Positions 8,241 to 16,927 of a DNA stretch of 64,000 bases are shown in pieces (position 1 is the stretch's first letter; each line of letters opens with the position of its first letter). The stretch lies in contig CP018627.1 in NCBI GenBank assembly GCA_002021875.1, positions 3,596,001 to 3,660,000 of the forward strand, read 5' to 3'. The notes under the pieces are model-generated. The model was given only the letters and a program-made list of their open reading frames with translations. It had not been told where the DNA came from and ran no database searches. The translations under genes and the position numbers were made by a program. This DNA comes from Streptomyces hygroscopicus (lineage in GTDB: Bacteria > Actinomycetota > Actinomycetes > Streptomycetales > Streptomycetaceae).

Positions 8241-9164
8241 TCAGCCGGTGCGGTAGCGGTCGATGGGGGGCGGCTTGGGGGCGGGCACACCGGAGAGGCC
8301 GAGGGTCGCCTCGTACGCCTTCTTCCAGTCGCCGTTGCGCTCATGGACCTGGATGGCGTCGTCCAGCGCGAAGCGCAGCGCGTTGTCCCGCTTGGGCACG
8401 CCGATGCCGTACGGCTCCTTGGAGAAGGGCCGGCCCACCACCTTCAGCTCCTCGGGGGCCTTGGCCGCGTAGCCGAGCAGGATGGTGTTGTCCGTGGTCA
8501 CCGCGTCCACCTGGAAGCTGAGCAGATTGTCCACGCACACCGAGTACGTGTCGTACGCGACCGCGTGGGCCTTGGGGTAGTCGGTCTGGATGCGCTGCAG
8601 CGGGGTCGAGCCGGCCACCGAGCAGACGGTTTTGCCCGCGAGGTCGGCGGGGCCGTGGATGTCGTTCTCGTCGGTGCGCACCAGCAGCGACTGACCGGCC
8701 ATGAAGTACGGCCCGGCGAAGCCGACCAGCCGTTTGCGCAGCGGATTGATGGTGTAGGTGCCGACGTAGTAGTCGATCTGGCCGCTCTGGAGCGCGGTCT
8801 CGCGGTTGGCGGAGGCGATGGTCTGGAAGCGGATGGTCTTCGGGTCGAAGCCGAGGGAGGCGGACATCATGCGGGCGATCTCGATGTCGAAACCCGAGTA
8901 GCGGCCGGTGGCCGGGTCCCGCTCGCCCAGATAGGGCTGGTCCTCCTTGACCCCGACGGTGAGATGGCCGCGCCGCTCGGCCCTGCGCCAGGTGGGCGAG
9001 GAGGGCAGCCGGAAGCCGGTCGCCACCTTGTAGGTGGGCAGCTTCTCGGCCCGGGGCCCCTTGGCGGGCGGGCTGCCCTCCTTGCCGCAGCCGACCATGA
9101 GCAGCAGGGCCAGGGCCGTGGCGAGGGCGGCGGTCGCGCGGCACAGACGCCTCATGTCCGTCAT
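8241..9164 (-). CDS. gluB: glutamate-type ABC transporter substrate-binding lipoprotein
   Basis: The product is 307 aa from the ATG at 9164; ATG 9155, three codons in, is nearly equivalent, and a longer frame to 9254 is not lipoprotein-like. A lipoprotein signal is clear: MRRLCRATAALATALALLLM followed by the lipobox VGC. The mature part is a family-3 solute-binding fold: HLTVGVKEDQPYLGERDPAT, SGFDIEIARMMSASLGF, ANRETALQSGQIDYYVGTYT, GPYFMAGQSLLVR and AVTTDNTILLG. It captures an acidic amino acid outside the membrane and delivers it to GluCD. It is the first gene of gluBCD. In Streptomyces coelicolor and corynebacteria gluA, the ATPase, precedes gluB; here the preceding DNA is a broken DUF4232 piece instead. 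Confidence 0.9.
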   Translation of the reverse strand: MTDMRRLCRATAALATALALLLMVGCGKEGSPPAKGPRAEKLPTYKVATGFRLPSSPTWRRAERRGHLTVGVKEDQPYLGERDPATGRYSGFDIEIARMMSASLGFDPKTIRFQTIASANRETALQSGQIDYYVGTYTINPLRKRLVGFAGPYFMAGQSLLVRTDENDIHGPADLAGKTVCSVAGSTPLQRIQTDYPKAHAVAYDTYSVCVDNLLSFQVDAVTTDNTILLGYAAKAPEELKVVGRPFSKEPYGIGVPKRDNALRFALDDAIQVHERNGDWKKAYEATLGLSGVPAPKPPPIDRYRTG

Positions 9165-9199
9165 CACCGGTTCAGGCGACGACATCATCGAGGCCCGCA

Positions 9200-9440
9200 A
9201 GGCCAGCCCTCCGCATCGGCGAGCAGCCCCACCCACCCGGGGCGAGCGTGACAACGGCCTGCGGCTTCGAGCCCTCGATGACCGGCGGCACCGACTGAGC
9301 CTCGCCGAAGCGGGCGGCCGAGCAGCCGGAGAGGCGGCAGGTGGCGCTGCCGGTTTTGGCGACCGTGAGCAGCATGTGGTTCACGGGGGTCGGGACGGCC
9401 TTGGTGTTGGCACCCCCGCAGGTGACGGTCTCGTCGCCGG
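9200..9440 (-). pseudogene. remnant of a secreted DUF4232-type protein
   Basis: On the minus strand a short frame reads VTCGGANTKAVPTPVNHMLL, TVAKTGSATCRLSGCSAARF, GEAQSVPPVIEGSKPQAVVT and LAPGG before degenerating. This pattern of a Cys pair around 'tG..tC.l.G.Pa...', then a beta-strand and LAPG, is the core of actinobacterial DUF4232 secreted proteins. There is no signal peptide or usable start: the frame is cut on its N-terminal side almost exactly where the ABC permease gene ends (9443), and the C-terminal side decays before gluB. It is a leftover from a rearrangement. Confidence 0.6.
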
Positions 9441-9442
9441 GC

Positions 9443-10162
9443 TCATCGGCGTGGTTCCCAACGAAAGAGGCGGGAGGCTAGCCCGACGGCGACGACGACC
9501 CAGCTCAGTGTGGGGACCAGCAAGATCAGGGAGTCCGCGACGGGTACGTTGCCCTCCCAGGCATTGACGACCAGTTCGGTGGCCGCGCCGCCGGGAAGCA
9601 GCCGCTTGAGCAGGGCGAGTTTTTCGGTGCCGGTGAGGCCTACCCAACTGGCGACCGCGATCACCGACAGGCTGACGGGTAGCGTGGTCACCTGAGCGTG
9701 CTCCGGCGAGTTCGTCAGTCCCGCCGTGGCGAGTGCCAGGCCGACCATCATGGTCAGCGTGGCCAGGACGGCGACCGCGAGGAGCGGGATCTGGGACGGT
9801 TCGGTGGCGACCGCGCCCAGCACGATCAGGATCGCGACCACCTGGACCAGCGCGATGACCGTGACCGGCAAGAGCAGCCCTGTGAGGATGTCGACGCCGC
9901 CCACGGCGGTGGAGCGCAGCCGTTTGAGGAAGAGGTTCTGCCGACGCGAGGCCAGCGTGGTCACGGCCGTGGTGTAGAGCCCGAATGCCATCACGGTGAA
10001 CATCACGATCGCCGCGATGTAGCCGAGGCCGGCCAGATCCGCGAAGATCTCGTGCTGGTAGACGAAGAACGCACTGACGGCGAGCGGCACGATAAGACCG
10101 GTGACCAGAACCAGCCGGTTCCGGAAGATCTGGATCAGCTCACTGCGAGCGATCGCGAACAT
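9443..10162 (-). CDS. ABC-2 type transporter permease
   Basis: The product is 239 aa from the ATG at 10162. Six hydrophobic segments are visible (LVLVTGLIVPLAVSAFFVY, YIAAIVMFTVMAFGLYT, LLLPVTVIALVQVVAILIV, LLAVAVLATLTMMVGLALAT, LPVSLSVIAVASWVG, LILLVPTLSWVVVAVGLA), with the cytoplasmic TLASRRQNLFLKRLR segment typical of ABC-2 exporters of drugs or lantibiotics. It pairs with the ATPase at 10199, 36 bp upstream on the same strand. The pair is divergent from the histidine-kinase/response-regulator genes at 11209-12935, which by analogy with DesKR-like loci probably control it. Exported molecule is unknown. Confidence 0.87.
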   Translation of the reverse strand: MFAIARSELIQIFRNRLVLVTGLIVPLAVSAFFVYQHEIFADLAGLGYIAAIVMFTVMAFGLYTTAVTTLASRRQNLFLKRLRSTAVGGVDILTGLLLPVTVIALVQVVAILIVLGAVATEPSQIPLLAVAVLATLTMMVGLALATAGLTNSPEHAQVTTLPVSLSVIAVASWVGLTGTEKLALLKRLLPGGAATELVVNAWEGNVPVADSLILLVPTLSWVVVAVGLASRLFRWEPRR

Positions 10163-10198
10163 GGGGTTGGGTCCCTTCGTGGCAAAGCGTTGGCGGGT

Positions 10199-11074
10199 TC
10201 AGCCGCCGGTGATGGCGCGGAAGACATCGTCGAGGCGGGTCGGACCGGCCTGCAGTTCCCGGAAGTCCACCCCGGCGTCGTGAGCCCAGCCCAGCAGGCG
10301 GTAGAGGTCCTCCTGCAGGCTGAAGGTCTCCACGCGGAAGGCCCCGTCCACGGGCACAGCTCCCGTTGGCGGCTCGGGAGCGACGGCCGGGAGGGCGAAG
10401 GTGATCACCGACGGCAGGGTCTGCGTCAGCTCCACGACGGTCCCCTCACGGTGGAAGGTCCCCTGGTGCATGAGCCCGATGCGATCGGCCCGTTGCTGCG
10501 CCTCCTCCAGGTAGTGAGTGGTGAGCACGACCGTGGATCCCTCGTCGCGCAGCCTGTCCACGGCAGCCCAGAGAGCGTCGCGGGACTGGATATCCAGGCC
10601 GGTCGTCGGCTCGTCCAAGATGACCAGCTCGGGCCCGCCGTACACGGCGGTGGCGAAGTCCAGACGGCGTTTCTCGCCGCCGGAGAGTTGCGACACCTTC
10701 GTGCCCGCCTTGCGGGTCAGACCCACGACGCCCAGAACGCGGTCGACGTCGTCGTGCCGCCGGGTCAGCGTGCCGATCAGCTGGACCGACTCCTTCACCG
10801 TGAGATCCGGAGAGAAGCCGCTCTCCTGCAACATGATGCCCATCCGCGAGCGCACGGCAGCACGGTCGCGCGGGCTTTGCCCCAAGACGCGGACGGTGCC
10901 CGACTCGGCTGGCCGGTGTCCCTCGATGACCTCGAGGGCCGAGGTCTTGCCTGCGCCGTTCGTGCCGAGCAGTGCGTAGAACTCGCCACGCCGCACTTGG
11001 AACGACAGGTCCTTCACGGCATGGAAATCGCCATAGCGGACGTTGAGCTTCGTGACCTCGATGACTGTGGACAT
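10199..11074 (-). CDS. ABC transporter ATP-binding protein
   Basis: The product is 291 aa from the ATG at 11074 (MSTVIEVTKLNVRYGDFHAV); a longer GTG frame to 11170 adds residues unlike the family. Walker A is GTNGAGKTS (about residues 38-46, Asn replacing the usual Pro-Asn pair at position two), the signature is LSGGEKRRLDF, Walker B is LVILDEPTTGLD, and the switch histidine is in VVLTTHYLEEAQQ. A C-terminal extension of about 70 residues (TLPSVITFALPAVAPEPPT onward) is common in drug-export ATPases. It powers the permease at 9443 and is probably under control of the divergent two-component system. Confidence 0.9.
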   Translation of the reverse strand: MSTVIEVTKLNVRYGDFHAVKDLSFQVRRGEFYALLGTNGAGKTSALEVIEGHRPAESGTVRVLGQSPRDRAAVRSRMGIMLQESGFSPDLTVKESVQLIGTLTRRHDDVDRVLGVVGLTRKAGTKVSQLSGGEKRRLDFATAVYGGPELVILDEPTTGLDIQSRDALWAAVDRLRDEGSTVVLTTHYLEEAQQRADRIGLMHQGTFHREGTVVELTQTLPSVITFALPAVAPEPPTGAVPVDGAFRVETFSLQEDLYRLLGWAHDAGVDFRELQAGPTRLDDVFRAITGG

Positions 11075-11208
11075 ACCTCGATTCCACCGGCCGTGACGCG
11101 CTCCCGGTAGTGGCTTCGCATCACGTCCGCGCCATGACATTCCTGCCAGGCACGCATGACACGGTGTCACTGGTGTACCGGAAGCTCCGCACGGATACTG
11201 GCTGAACG

Positions 11209-12336
11209 ATGTCTGAAATTACCGAGGCGACGACACAGGGACGGCTGCGCCGGCTCAACCTGATCACGCTGCTCCCGGTGGTCGCTGTCGGTGGGGTGCT
11301 CCTGGTGACGCTGGACGCCGAGTCCTGGTCGGACGCTGTGGTCCTGGGCCTGGGTGTGGTCGCGGCACTGGTGGCCTTCGTATCCTGGGCGGCAGGCAGC
11401 CTGGCCCGGGTCGCCGTGCCGTGCCTGGTCCTCACCGCGGGCGTCTGGCTCTTCGGTGCGCTGGTGGCCGGGAGCGGGAAGGCGGTCTTCGGTCTGTCCA
11501 TCGTGGGCCCGTTGGTCGTGCCGCGGCTGCGCCGCCATCGTGGCGCAGCCGCCGTCACCCTGGTCGCCTACGTCGCCGTCGTGGGCGCGGCACGGTTCCT
11601 GATGACGGATGACGACCCGCGTGACGTGCTGATCAGGTATGTCATCGTCCCCGCGGGCGTCACCGCCATCGTGACGGGGCTGATGTTCCCCAACAAGCGG
11701 TTCTACGACGTCGTCCACGAATTGGAGGAGTCGCGTCGGCATGAGGCGGAGCTGGCCGTGGTGCGTGAGCGTATGCGGTTCGCCAGCGACCTGCACGACA
11801 TTCAGGGTCACACCCTGCACGTGGTGAAGCTCAAGGTCGCCCTTGCACAGAAGCTGGTGCACCGCGACCCCGGCCGGGCGGGGCAGGAGCTGCGCGAGAT
11901 CTACTCGCTCGTCAGCGACACCATCACCCAGACCAAGGAGCTCGTCTACGCACAGCGTCGACTCAACCTCCCCGCTGAGCTGGAGAATGCGAAGAACCTG
12001 TTCGAGGCCGCTGGCATCAAGGTACACATCCGCCGCGTTGCGTGCACGGACAGTCGCGTGGGCGAGCTGCTGGGCCAGGTCCTGCGCGAGACAACGACCA
12101 ACATCCTGCGGCACGCCCAGGCCAGGGAGGTCAGGATCACGTTGTCCGAGTCAGGCATCAGCATCGTCAACGACGGCGTACCAGACAAGCCGCTCCCAGA
12201 ACTCAGCGGTCTCGCCGTTCTCGAACAACGCGTGGTCGACAACGAGGGAAAGCTCACGGTGGACCAGAAGAACGGGCATTTCCTGACCGCCGCCGACTTC
12301 CCGTCACCTGGTCCCGAGGCACAGGAGGCCCGATGA
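11209..12336 (+). CDS. membrane sensor histidine kinase (DesK/NarL-type, HisKA_3)
   Basis: The product is 375 aa from the ATG at 11209. About five transmembrane helices fill residues 15-165 (LNLITLLPVVAVGGVLLV, AVVLGLGVVAALVAFVSW, AVPCLVLTAGVWLFGALV, AAAVTLVAYVAVVGAARF, IVPAGVTAIVTGLMF). The dimerisation helix carries RFASDLHDIQGHTLH with phospho-acceptor His at about 196. A short HATPase domain follows with N-box RETTTNILRHAQAR; the Gly-rich lid is eroded (SGLAVLEQRVVDNEG). It should autophosphorylate and pass phosphate to the regulator at 12333, whose ATG overlaps its stop by 4 bp. The pair is divergent from the exporter at 9443-11074. The signal is unknown, possibly membrane state or an antibiotic. 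Confidence 0.9.
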   Translation: MSEITEATTQGRLRRLNLITLLPVVAVGGVLLVTLDAESWSDAVVLGLGVVAALVAFVSWAAGSLARVAVPCLVLTAGVWLFGALVAGSGKAVFGLSIVGPLVVPRLRRHRGAAAVTLVAYVAVVGAARFLMTDDDPRDVLIRYVIVPAGVTAIVTGLMFPNKRFYDVVHELEESRRHEAELAVVRERMRFASDLHDIQGHTLHVVKLKVALAQKLVHRDPGRAGQELREIYSLVSDTITQTKELVYAQRRLNLPAELENAKNLFEAAGIKVHIRRVACTDSRVGELLGQVLRETTTNILRHAQAREVRITLSESGISIVNDGVPDKPLPELSGLAVLEQRVVDNEGKLTVDQKNGHFLTAADFPSPGPEAQEAR

Positions 12337-12935
12337 CCACCATCGTACTCGCCGACGACGAGGCACTCTTGCGCAAGGCGCTCGCGGCGCTGCTACCGCT
12401 CGAGGGCGACATCGCTGTGCGCGCCGAAGCCGAGGACGGCGAGGACGCCGTCCGCGCCACCCTGCGGTACCGGCCCGACGTGCTCGTCATCGACCTGGAG
12501 ATGCCCGGCGTCGACGGGCTCAGCGCCGTCGCGGCGATCCGCAGCGTCCGGCCGGACCAGGTGATACTCATGCTGACCAGGCACGCCCGGCCCGGGGTAC
12601 TGCGCCGGGCACTGAAGCTCGGTGTCCAGGGATTCGTCAGCAAGTCCGCTGAACCGGCGCACATCGCGTCCGTCATCGCGATCCTGCACGAGGGACGGCG
12701 CTGGATCGACCCGGACGTCTCCGCGCTCGCCCTCATCGACGACTGCCCCCTCACTGAACGCGAGATCGACGTCCTGCGCGCCACGGCCGACGGCTACTCC
12801 GCCGCCGACATCGCCGGTCAGCTCCACCTCGCCGAGGGCACCGTCCGCAACTACCTGTCCAATGCCATGCGGAAGACCCAGACCCAGACCCGGCACGAAG
12901 CGGCGCGGTACGCCCGCGAACACGACTGGCTGTGA
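12333..12935 (+). CDS. NarL/FixJ-type response regulator
   Basis: The product is 200 aa from the ATG at 12333, which overlaps the kinase stop as ATGA and follows the site AGGAGG. The receiver domain has acidic LADDEA, phospho-acceptor Asp at 54 (LVIDLEMPGVDG) and the conserved Lys near 104 (FVSKSAEP). The C-terminal LuxR-type DNA-binding domain is LTEREIDVLRATADGYSAAD then IAGQLHLAEGTVRNYLSNAM (about 139-177). Its likely target is the divergent ABC exporter, a common arrangement in Streptomyces. Confidence 0.93.
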   Translation: MTTIVLADDEALLRKALAALLPLEGDIAVRAEAEDGEDAVRATLRYRPDVLVIDLEMPGVDGLSAVAAIRSVRPDQVILMLTRHARPGVLRRALKLGVQGFVSKSAEPAHIASVIAILHEGRRWIDPDVSALALIDDCPLTEREIDVLRATADGYSAADIAGQLHLAEGTVRNYLSNAMRKTQTQTRHEAARYAREHDWL

Positions 12936-13380
12936 CCACACCCGACGGGTGGCAGACCACGAAGCGAAATGAGGTCCCCCTCTGACCTGGACAGCCTGAT
13001 CCTGGAATGGAAGGTCCCAGAGGACAGCAGTATTAGGGCGTCACCGTACTCGGCGAGCGCGCCCGCATCAGTACCGGCCTGGTCATCCCCGCATCACAAA
13101 CGCAACGTCGCAGGGATCCTGGATCGGCCAGCAGGTGCGGGGATTCACCAGCACGGGCGACAGGCTCAATCCGAACGGCCGGATGATCGGCGTCGTCGAG
13201 GGCTGGTCGTCGGCCGACTTCGGCATGAAGATCGCAGCTCCGTTCCGTAAGTCGCTGTCCGCCTTCAGCGCCGACAGTGTCACCGCAGCCGACCGATGCG
13301 CTGTGCGGGGCGAACAGTTGGCTGCCGTGAGCAGGGGTAGGCCTCACTGGCTGTTCTCTATCCACTCGGGTGGTCGATGG
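12936..13380. other. intergenic stretch with no recognisable gene
   Basis: Short frames on both strands (for instance 12969-13250 and 13135-13398, plus) lack family similarity and overlap one another. One segment, RGFTSTGDRLNPNGRMIGVV EGWSSADF, has some protein-like character and could be debris of a lost gene. I see no promoter, RNA or repeat that I would defend. Confidence 0.3.
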
Positions 13381-13399
13381 GGTTCGAACAGGTGTTGAC

Positions 13400-14120
13400 G
13401 CCTTCCTTTCAGCAGGTCGGCGAAGCCCTGTACCAGATCGGCCAGTGCGGCCGTCTCAGGACATGTTGCGGCGCTTTTCCAGCAGGGCCGTTTCCTTCGG
13501 GCGGAGGCCGTCGGTGTTGGTGACCAGGAGACGGCCGGCCTGCCGGGAGGTGGTGACAGGACGGTCGCCTTCGGCGCGGCCCTGGTTGAGGTAGCGGACC
13601 AGCAGGTTGGCGCTGCCGGAGTAGCCCAATTCCCGGGTCTCCCGCAGCAGGTGAGTGACAGGGACGGTCGGATCGGCCGCCCGGCGAGCGCGCAGATGGT
13701 CGCGGTAGGGGTTGACGAGGGTGGGGCGGTAGGTGGGGACGATGCGCAGGCACGGCGGACGGCCTCGGCGTGGGTTGCCGAGCCATCCATCCGGCGCACG
13801 GCCTCAACACCAGGATGCTCGCGCAGCGAGGATTCCATAGGTGGCCGCGTCTCGGCCAGGCAGGACCGCGATCCGCACCGTGCGGCGCTGGTGGCGTTCC
13901 AGCAGCACGGCGAGCTGCTCGCGGAAGGTGCGCCGCCCGCAGGCCAGGACTGGGCAGACCAGCCGTCGCACGCGCAGGCGGAACACAACCGGGCGGCCAC
14001 CGACCGGCACATCTGCCACCGTACGACGGTGCTATCCGTGCATCCTTGCCGACGACGTGCCGCACACCGGACAGGGCACCGCGCCTTTCCGGATCCGGGC
14101 GGTGACCACCGCAGTCACCC
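13400..14120 (-). pseudogene. decayed ISL3-family transposase
   Basis: Pieces of an ISL3 transposase appear in order on the minus strand but in different frames. A zinc-finger start PCPVCGTSSARMHG meets a stop codon, then VVFRLRVRRLVCPVLACGRR and TFREQLAVLLERHQRRT. Next comes REHPGVEAVRRMDG, the region normally carrying the catalytic D/R motif. Last is a C-terminal part reading VPVTHLLRETRELGYSGSAN, LLVRYLNQGRAEGDRPVTTS and LADLVQGFADLLKGRRQHL. Several frameshifts, a stop and internal deletions mean it cannot be active. It marks the left border of the accessory zone. Confidence 0.7.
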
Positions 14121-14284
14121 CTTGTCTCGCGGGACGGCACCCTCGCGGTCATGGCAACCCTGGACGCCGCCCGCGCGTGCATCGGGGTGAACTATCCCGC
14201 TCTCGGCCGAGCTAGGCGTATGGCCGGACGCGTTGCGCCACTCAGGTGACTTTCGCAGCGAGCACAGCCAATCCTGCACAACAC

Positions 14285-14326
14285 GTTGATTCATCAACCG
14301 AAATGCGCTTCAGTTGATGCGTCAAT
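14285..14326. promoter_or_regulatory. two copies of the GTTGATGCATCAAC-type operator upstream of the NmrA-like gene
   Basis: GTTGATTCATCAAC occupies 14285-14298 and GTTGATGCGTCAAT occupies 14313-14326, centres 28 bp apart. The second ends 28 bp before the ATG at 14354. Both match the palindrome found at 24075-24088 and elsewhere. This is probably a MarR-family binding region controlling the gene at 14354. Confidence 0.7.
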
Positions 14327-14353
14327 AATCTCTCCTTGGACAGGAGTAATGGC

Positions 14354-15304
14354 ATGAGTGAGAAGAAGGTCATCGCGGTCGCCGGAGCCACCGGTGCACA
14401 GGGAGGCGGCACCGCCCGGGCGATCCTCGCCGATCCGAACTCGGGGTTCACGGTGCGTGCGCTGACCCGGAACCCCGACTCATCCGCGGCCAAGGAACTC
14501 GCGGAGCTCGGTGCGGAGGTCGTGCGGACGGACTTCCATGACGAACCGACCGTACACAAGGCGTTCGAGGGTGCCTACGGTGCCTTCCTGGTCACCAACT
14601 TCTGGGCGCACGGTTCGGCGGCCAAGGAGACGGAGGAGATCGAGGTTTTGGTGCGGGCCGCGAAGAATGCCGAGCTGCGGCACGTGGTGTGGTCGACACT
14701 GGAGGACACTCGCGAACTGCTGCCGCTGCAGGACGAGCGGATGCCCGTCTTGCAGGAGAAGTACAACGTCCCGCACTTCGACGCCAAGGGCGAGGGCAAC
14801 GAACTGTTCCGGCAGGCCGGGGTTCCGACCACCTTCCTGAACACCACCTTCTTCTTCCAGGGCTTCCAGTCGATGATGGGTCCCAAGCGCGCCGAGGACG
14901 GCACGCTAATGCTGACGCTGCCGCTTGAGGAAGGCAAACTGCTGGCCGGCGTGGACGTGAACGACATCGGCCGCATGGCGCTCGCCATCCTCAAGGGCGG
15001 CGAGCGGTTCATCGGGCAGACCGTCGGCCTCGCCGGCGACCACCTGACCGGCGCCCAGTACGCGCAGAAGCTGGGCGCCGCGATCGGCGAGCCCGTGCGC
15101 TTCCAGTCGGTGCCCTACGACGTCTTCCGCTCCCTGGGAGTACCGGCGGGCGACGAGATCGCCAACATGTTCCAGTACTACGGCGACTTCGACCAGGAGT
15201 TCACCGGCGCCCGCGACCTGGACCTCCTGCGGGAGATCAACCCGGCACTCAAGAGTTTCGACGACTGGCTCGCCGAGAACGCGGCGAAGATCCAGGTGGG
15301 CTGA
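14354..15304 (+). CDS. NmrA-like NAD(P)-binding protein
   Basis: The product is 316 aa from the ATG at 14354, with CAGGAG at 14341-14346 as ribosome site; an upstream in-frame start at 14336 would bury that site. The N-terminal Rossmann fold has the GATGAQGGG nucleotide motif (residues about 11-19), followed by VRALTRNPDS, the NADPH-type Arg region. The C-terminal half resembles NmrA/HSCARG proteins, including FLVTNFWAHGSAAKETEE and TTFLNTTFFFQGF. Such proteins sense the NADP(H) state or reduce quinone-like compounds. The gene is monocistronic, with two palindromic operators just upstream and a MarR gene downstream, so it is probably a member of the local MarR regulon. Confidence 0.88.
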   Translation: MSEKKVIAVAGATGAQGGGTARAILADPNSGFTVRALTRNPDSSAAKELAELGAEVVRTDFHDEPTVHKAFEGAYGAFLVTNFWAHGSAAKETEEIEVLVRAAKNAELRHVVWSTLEDTRELLPLQDERMPVLQEKYNVPHFDAKGEGNELFRQAGVPTTFLNTTFFFQGFQSMMGPKRAEDGTLMLTLPLEEGKLLAGVDVNDIGRMALAILKGGERFIGQTVGLAGDHLTGAQYAQKLGAAIGEPVRFQSVPYDVFRSLGVPAGDEIANMFQYYGDFDQEFTGARDLDLLREINPALKSFDDWLAENAAKIQVG

Positions 15305-15572
15305 CCCGCCACCGCCGGCGGGCCATACCCCCGAGGGTGCCGCTTTCCGGTGGACACTCTCGGAGAGCCGGATAAGGGGAACGCGTCTTCAGCGGCACGA
15401 CGGCATGCCGCTGAAGGAGCCGTGGCACCGGGACCCCCACCGGCCGGCCGGGCGAGGTGCGGCACGGAACAGTCGGCAGAACAGGTCGTTCCGCGTCCCC
15501 GGAGGCGCGTCGGCCCTCAAACGGGGCCGGGGAGAGGGTGTACATGCGGTTGGTACCCCATGCTTATTTGGT

Positions 15573-15592
15573 GAACTGTCAACTAGGTTGCA
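15573..15592 (+). promoter_or_regulatory. half-site GAACTGTCAAC upstream of the first MarR gene
   Basis: The sequence GAACTGTCAAC (15573-15583) followed by TAGGTTGC lies 18 bp before the MarR ATG at 15601. A close relative, GAGCTGTCAAC, lies at 24511-24521, about 20 bp before the second MarR gene. GTCAAC is also one arm of the palindrome at 22440-22453. Autoregulation is inferred. Confidence 0.4.
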
Positions 15593-15600
15593 CTTGCTTC

Positions 15601-16065
15601 ATGGAACCGACGGTGCGTTGGTTGACGACGGAGGAACAGCATGCGTGGCGGAGCTTCGTCCGCATGCATGAGAGGCTCATGGGCCGGTTGTCTCGTTTGT
15701 TGCAGACGGACTCCAATGTGTCGCCTGCGGACTTCGCCGTACTGGTCGAGCTGACGGACGTACCGGACCGGCGGCGGTTTCTGGACATTGCCAGGGCGTT
15801 GAAGTGGGAGAAAAGTCGGCTGTCCCATCACATCGCCCGGATGGTGAAGCGTGGGCTGGTGATGCGGGACGAGTGTCCCGAGGACGGCCGTGGCGCATTC
15901 GTGGTGATCACAGACGAGGGGCGAGCGGTGATCGAAGCCGCCACCCCGCGTCACGTGAAGGCGGTGCGTGAGCTCTTCCTTGACAACGTCACGCCGTCGG
16001 AGCTGCGGTTGCTGGCCCGAATCTCCGAGCACGTGCTGGAGAAGCTGGACGAGGAACCATCCTGA
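15601..16065 (+). CDS. MarR family transcriptional regulator (first paralogue)
   Basis: The product is 154 aa from the ATG at 15601, beginning MEPTVRWLTTEEQHAWRSFV. The frame is open upstream to 15457, but those residues are not family-like and run over the putative promoter. The winged-helix core is evident: LLQTDSNVSPADFAVLVELT, RRFLDIARALKWEKSRLSHH (recognition helix), IARMVKRGLVMRDECPEDGR and the wing GAFVVITDEGRAVIEAA. It is closely similar to the gene at 24541, sharing WEKSR.SH, RMVKRGLV and ECP.DGRGAF. Streptomyces MarR relatives of this type respond to oxidants or phenolic ligands. The flanking palindromes 14285-14326 and 16914-16927 are its probable targets. Confidence 0.92.
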   Translation: MEPTVRWLTTEEQHAWRSFVRMHERLMGRLSRLLQTDSNVSPADFAVLVELTDVPDRRRFLDIARALKWEKSRLSHHIARMVKRGLVMRDECPEDGRGAFVVITDEGRAVIEAATPRHVKAVRELFLDNVTPSELRLLARISEHVLEKLDEEPS

Positions 16066-16337
16066 CCGGAACGTGCGGCCCGGTGTGCGTCATGTGGCCA
16101 GCGCGAGCGTCGCCCGCAGCGGCCGCTGAGGGCGAGATGAAAACGAAGGGGGCCATGGCGTTCCCAAAGCCTTGGGTGCACCCGTGCTCAGCGTGACTAT
16201 GGGGGAAGCACGCCGAGAACGGCGGCGGTGACGTACATCGATGTTCCGGGAATTCACGAAGATTTGCGCGACTCGTCAACCGAGTCTCCGCTGCACTGGC
16301 TACGCCGAAGTCCAGCAGTGTGGCGTGCCAACCGCCT

Positions 16338-16829
16338 CTACTTGTTGTCATGAAGCGGCGGTACCGGGTGCTTGCTCATGATCGACACGCGATTGAACGC
16401 GTTGATGGTGACTGCGACCCAGATCGCGGCTGAGATCTGGTCCTCGGAGAGAACCTGCCGGGCGGCCTCGTAGGCGGGCGTCTGGGCCGCGGCGTTCACC
16501 GGATCGGTTGCGGCCTCGGCCAGCGCCAGGGCGGCGCGCTCCGAGGGAGTGAACAGACCGGTGTCCCGCCATGCGCTCAGGATTCCGAGTCTCTGCGGTG
16601 ATTCACCGGCGCGCAGGGCCGCTCTGGTGTGCACGTCGAGGCAGTAGGCGCAGCCGTTGAGTTGCGACACTCGGAGGTTGATCAGTTCCACGGTGGTGCG
16701 GTCGAGCCCGGCCTCGGAGGCTGTTGCTCGGACCGCCTCCGAGACCTGCACCAGGGCATGGAAGGCCTTGGGGCTCTGCTTATCGATGAAGATCCTGCGA
16801 GGTGGGGAACTGTGGGGGCGGTTGTTCAC
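16338..16829 (-). CDS. AhpD-like carboxymuconolactone-decarboxylase family protein
   Basis: The product is 163 aa from the GTG at 16829. The core has the AhpD/CMD redox motif with Cys60, Cys63 and His67 (NGCAYCLDVHTRAA), preceded by ELINLRVSQL. Proteins with this Cys-x-x-Cys-x-x-x-His arrangement act as alkylhydroperoxidases or thiol peroxidase partners. The rest is helical (ALALAEAATDPVNAAAQTPA), consistent with the all-alpha fold. It lies alone on the minus strand, with the palindrome-like GTTGATGCGACAAC at 16914-16927, about 85 bp upstream. This places it in the probable MarR regulon with a role against peroxide or electrophile stress. Confidence 0.87.
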   Translation of the reverse strand: MNNRPHSSPPRRIFIDKQSPKAFHALVQVSEAVRATASEAGLDRTTVELINLRVSQLNGCAYCLDVHTRAALRAGESPQRLGILSAWRDTGLFTPSERAALALAEAATDPVNAAAQTPAYEAARQVLSEDQISAAIWVAVTINAFNRVSIMSKHPVPPLHDNK

Positions 16830-16913
16830 GTCGGGGCCTCCTTCGGGCCATGCTCAGAGCAGCTCACGTTCGTGCGGACCCTGTGGCCATCGGCCCGCCT
16901 CCGTGACATCATA

Positions 16914-16927
16914 GTTGATGCGACAAC
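16914..16927. promoter_or_regulatory. operator copy GTTGATGCGACAAC upstream of the AhpD-like gene
   Basis: It has a perfect left arm GTTGATG and a right arm CGACAAC differing from the consensus at one position. It sits about 85 bp before the GTG at 16829. The remaining gap up to 17246 holds no recognisable gene; a plus-strand string (ADNARHIARLADSW, then LIERLCQPTPEREAEAD after a stop) may be a gene remnant. Confidence 0.6.

Noticed and set aside
13135..13398. Short plus-strand frame with protein-like segment RGFTSTGDRLNPNGRMIGVV
   Set aside because: No start context, no recognisable family and overlapping alternatives; noted only as possible debris.
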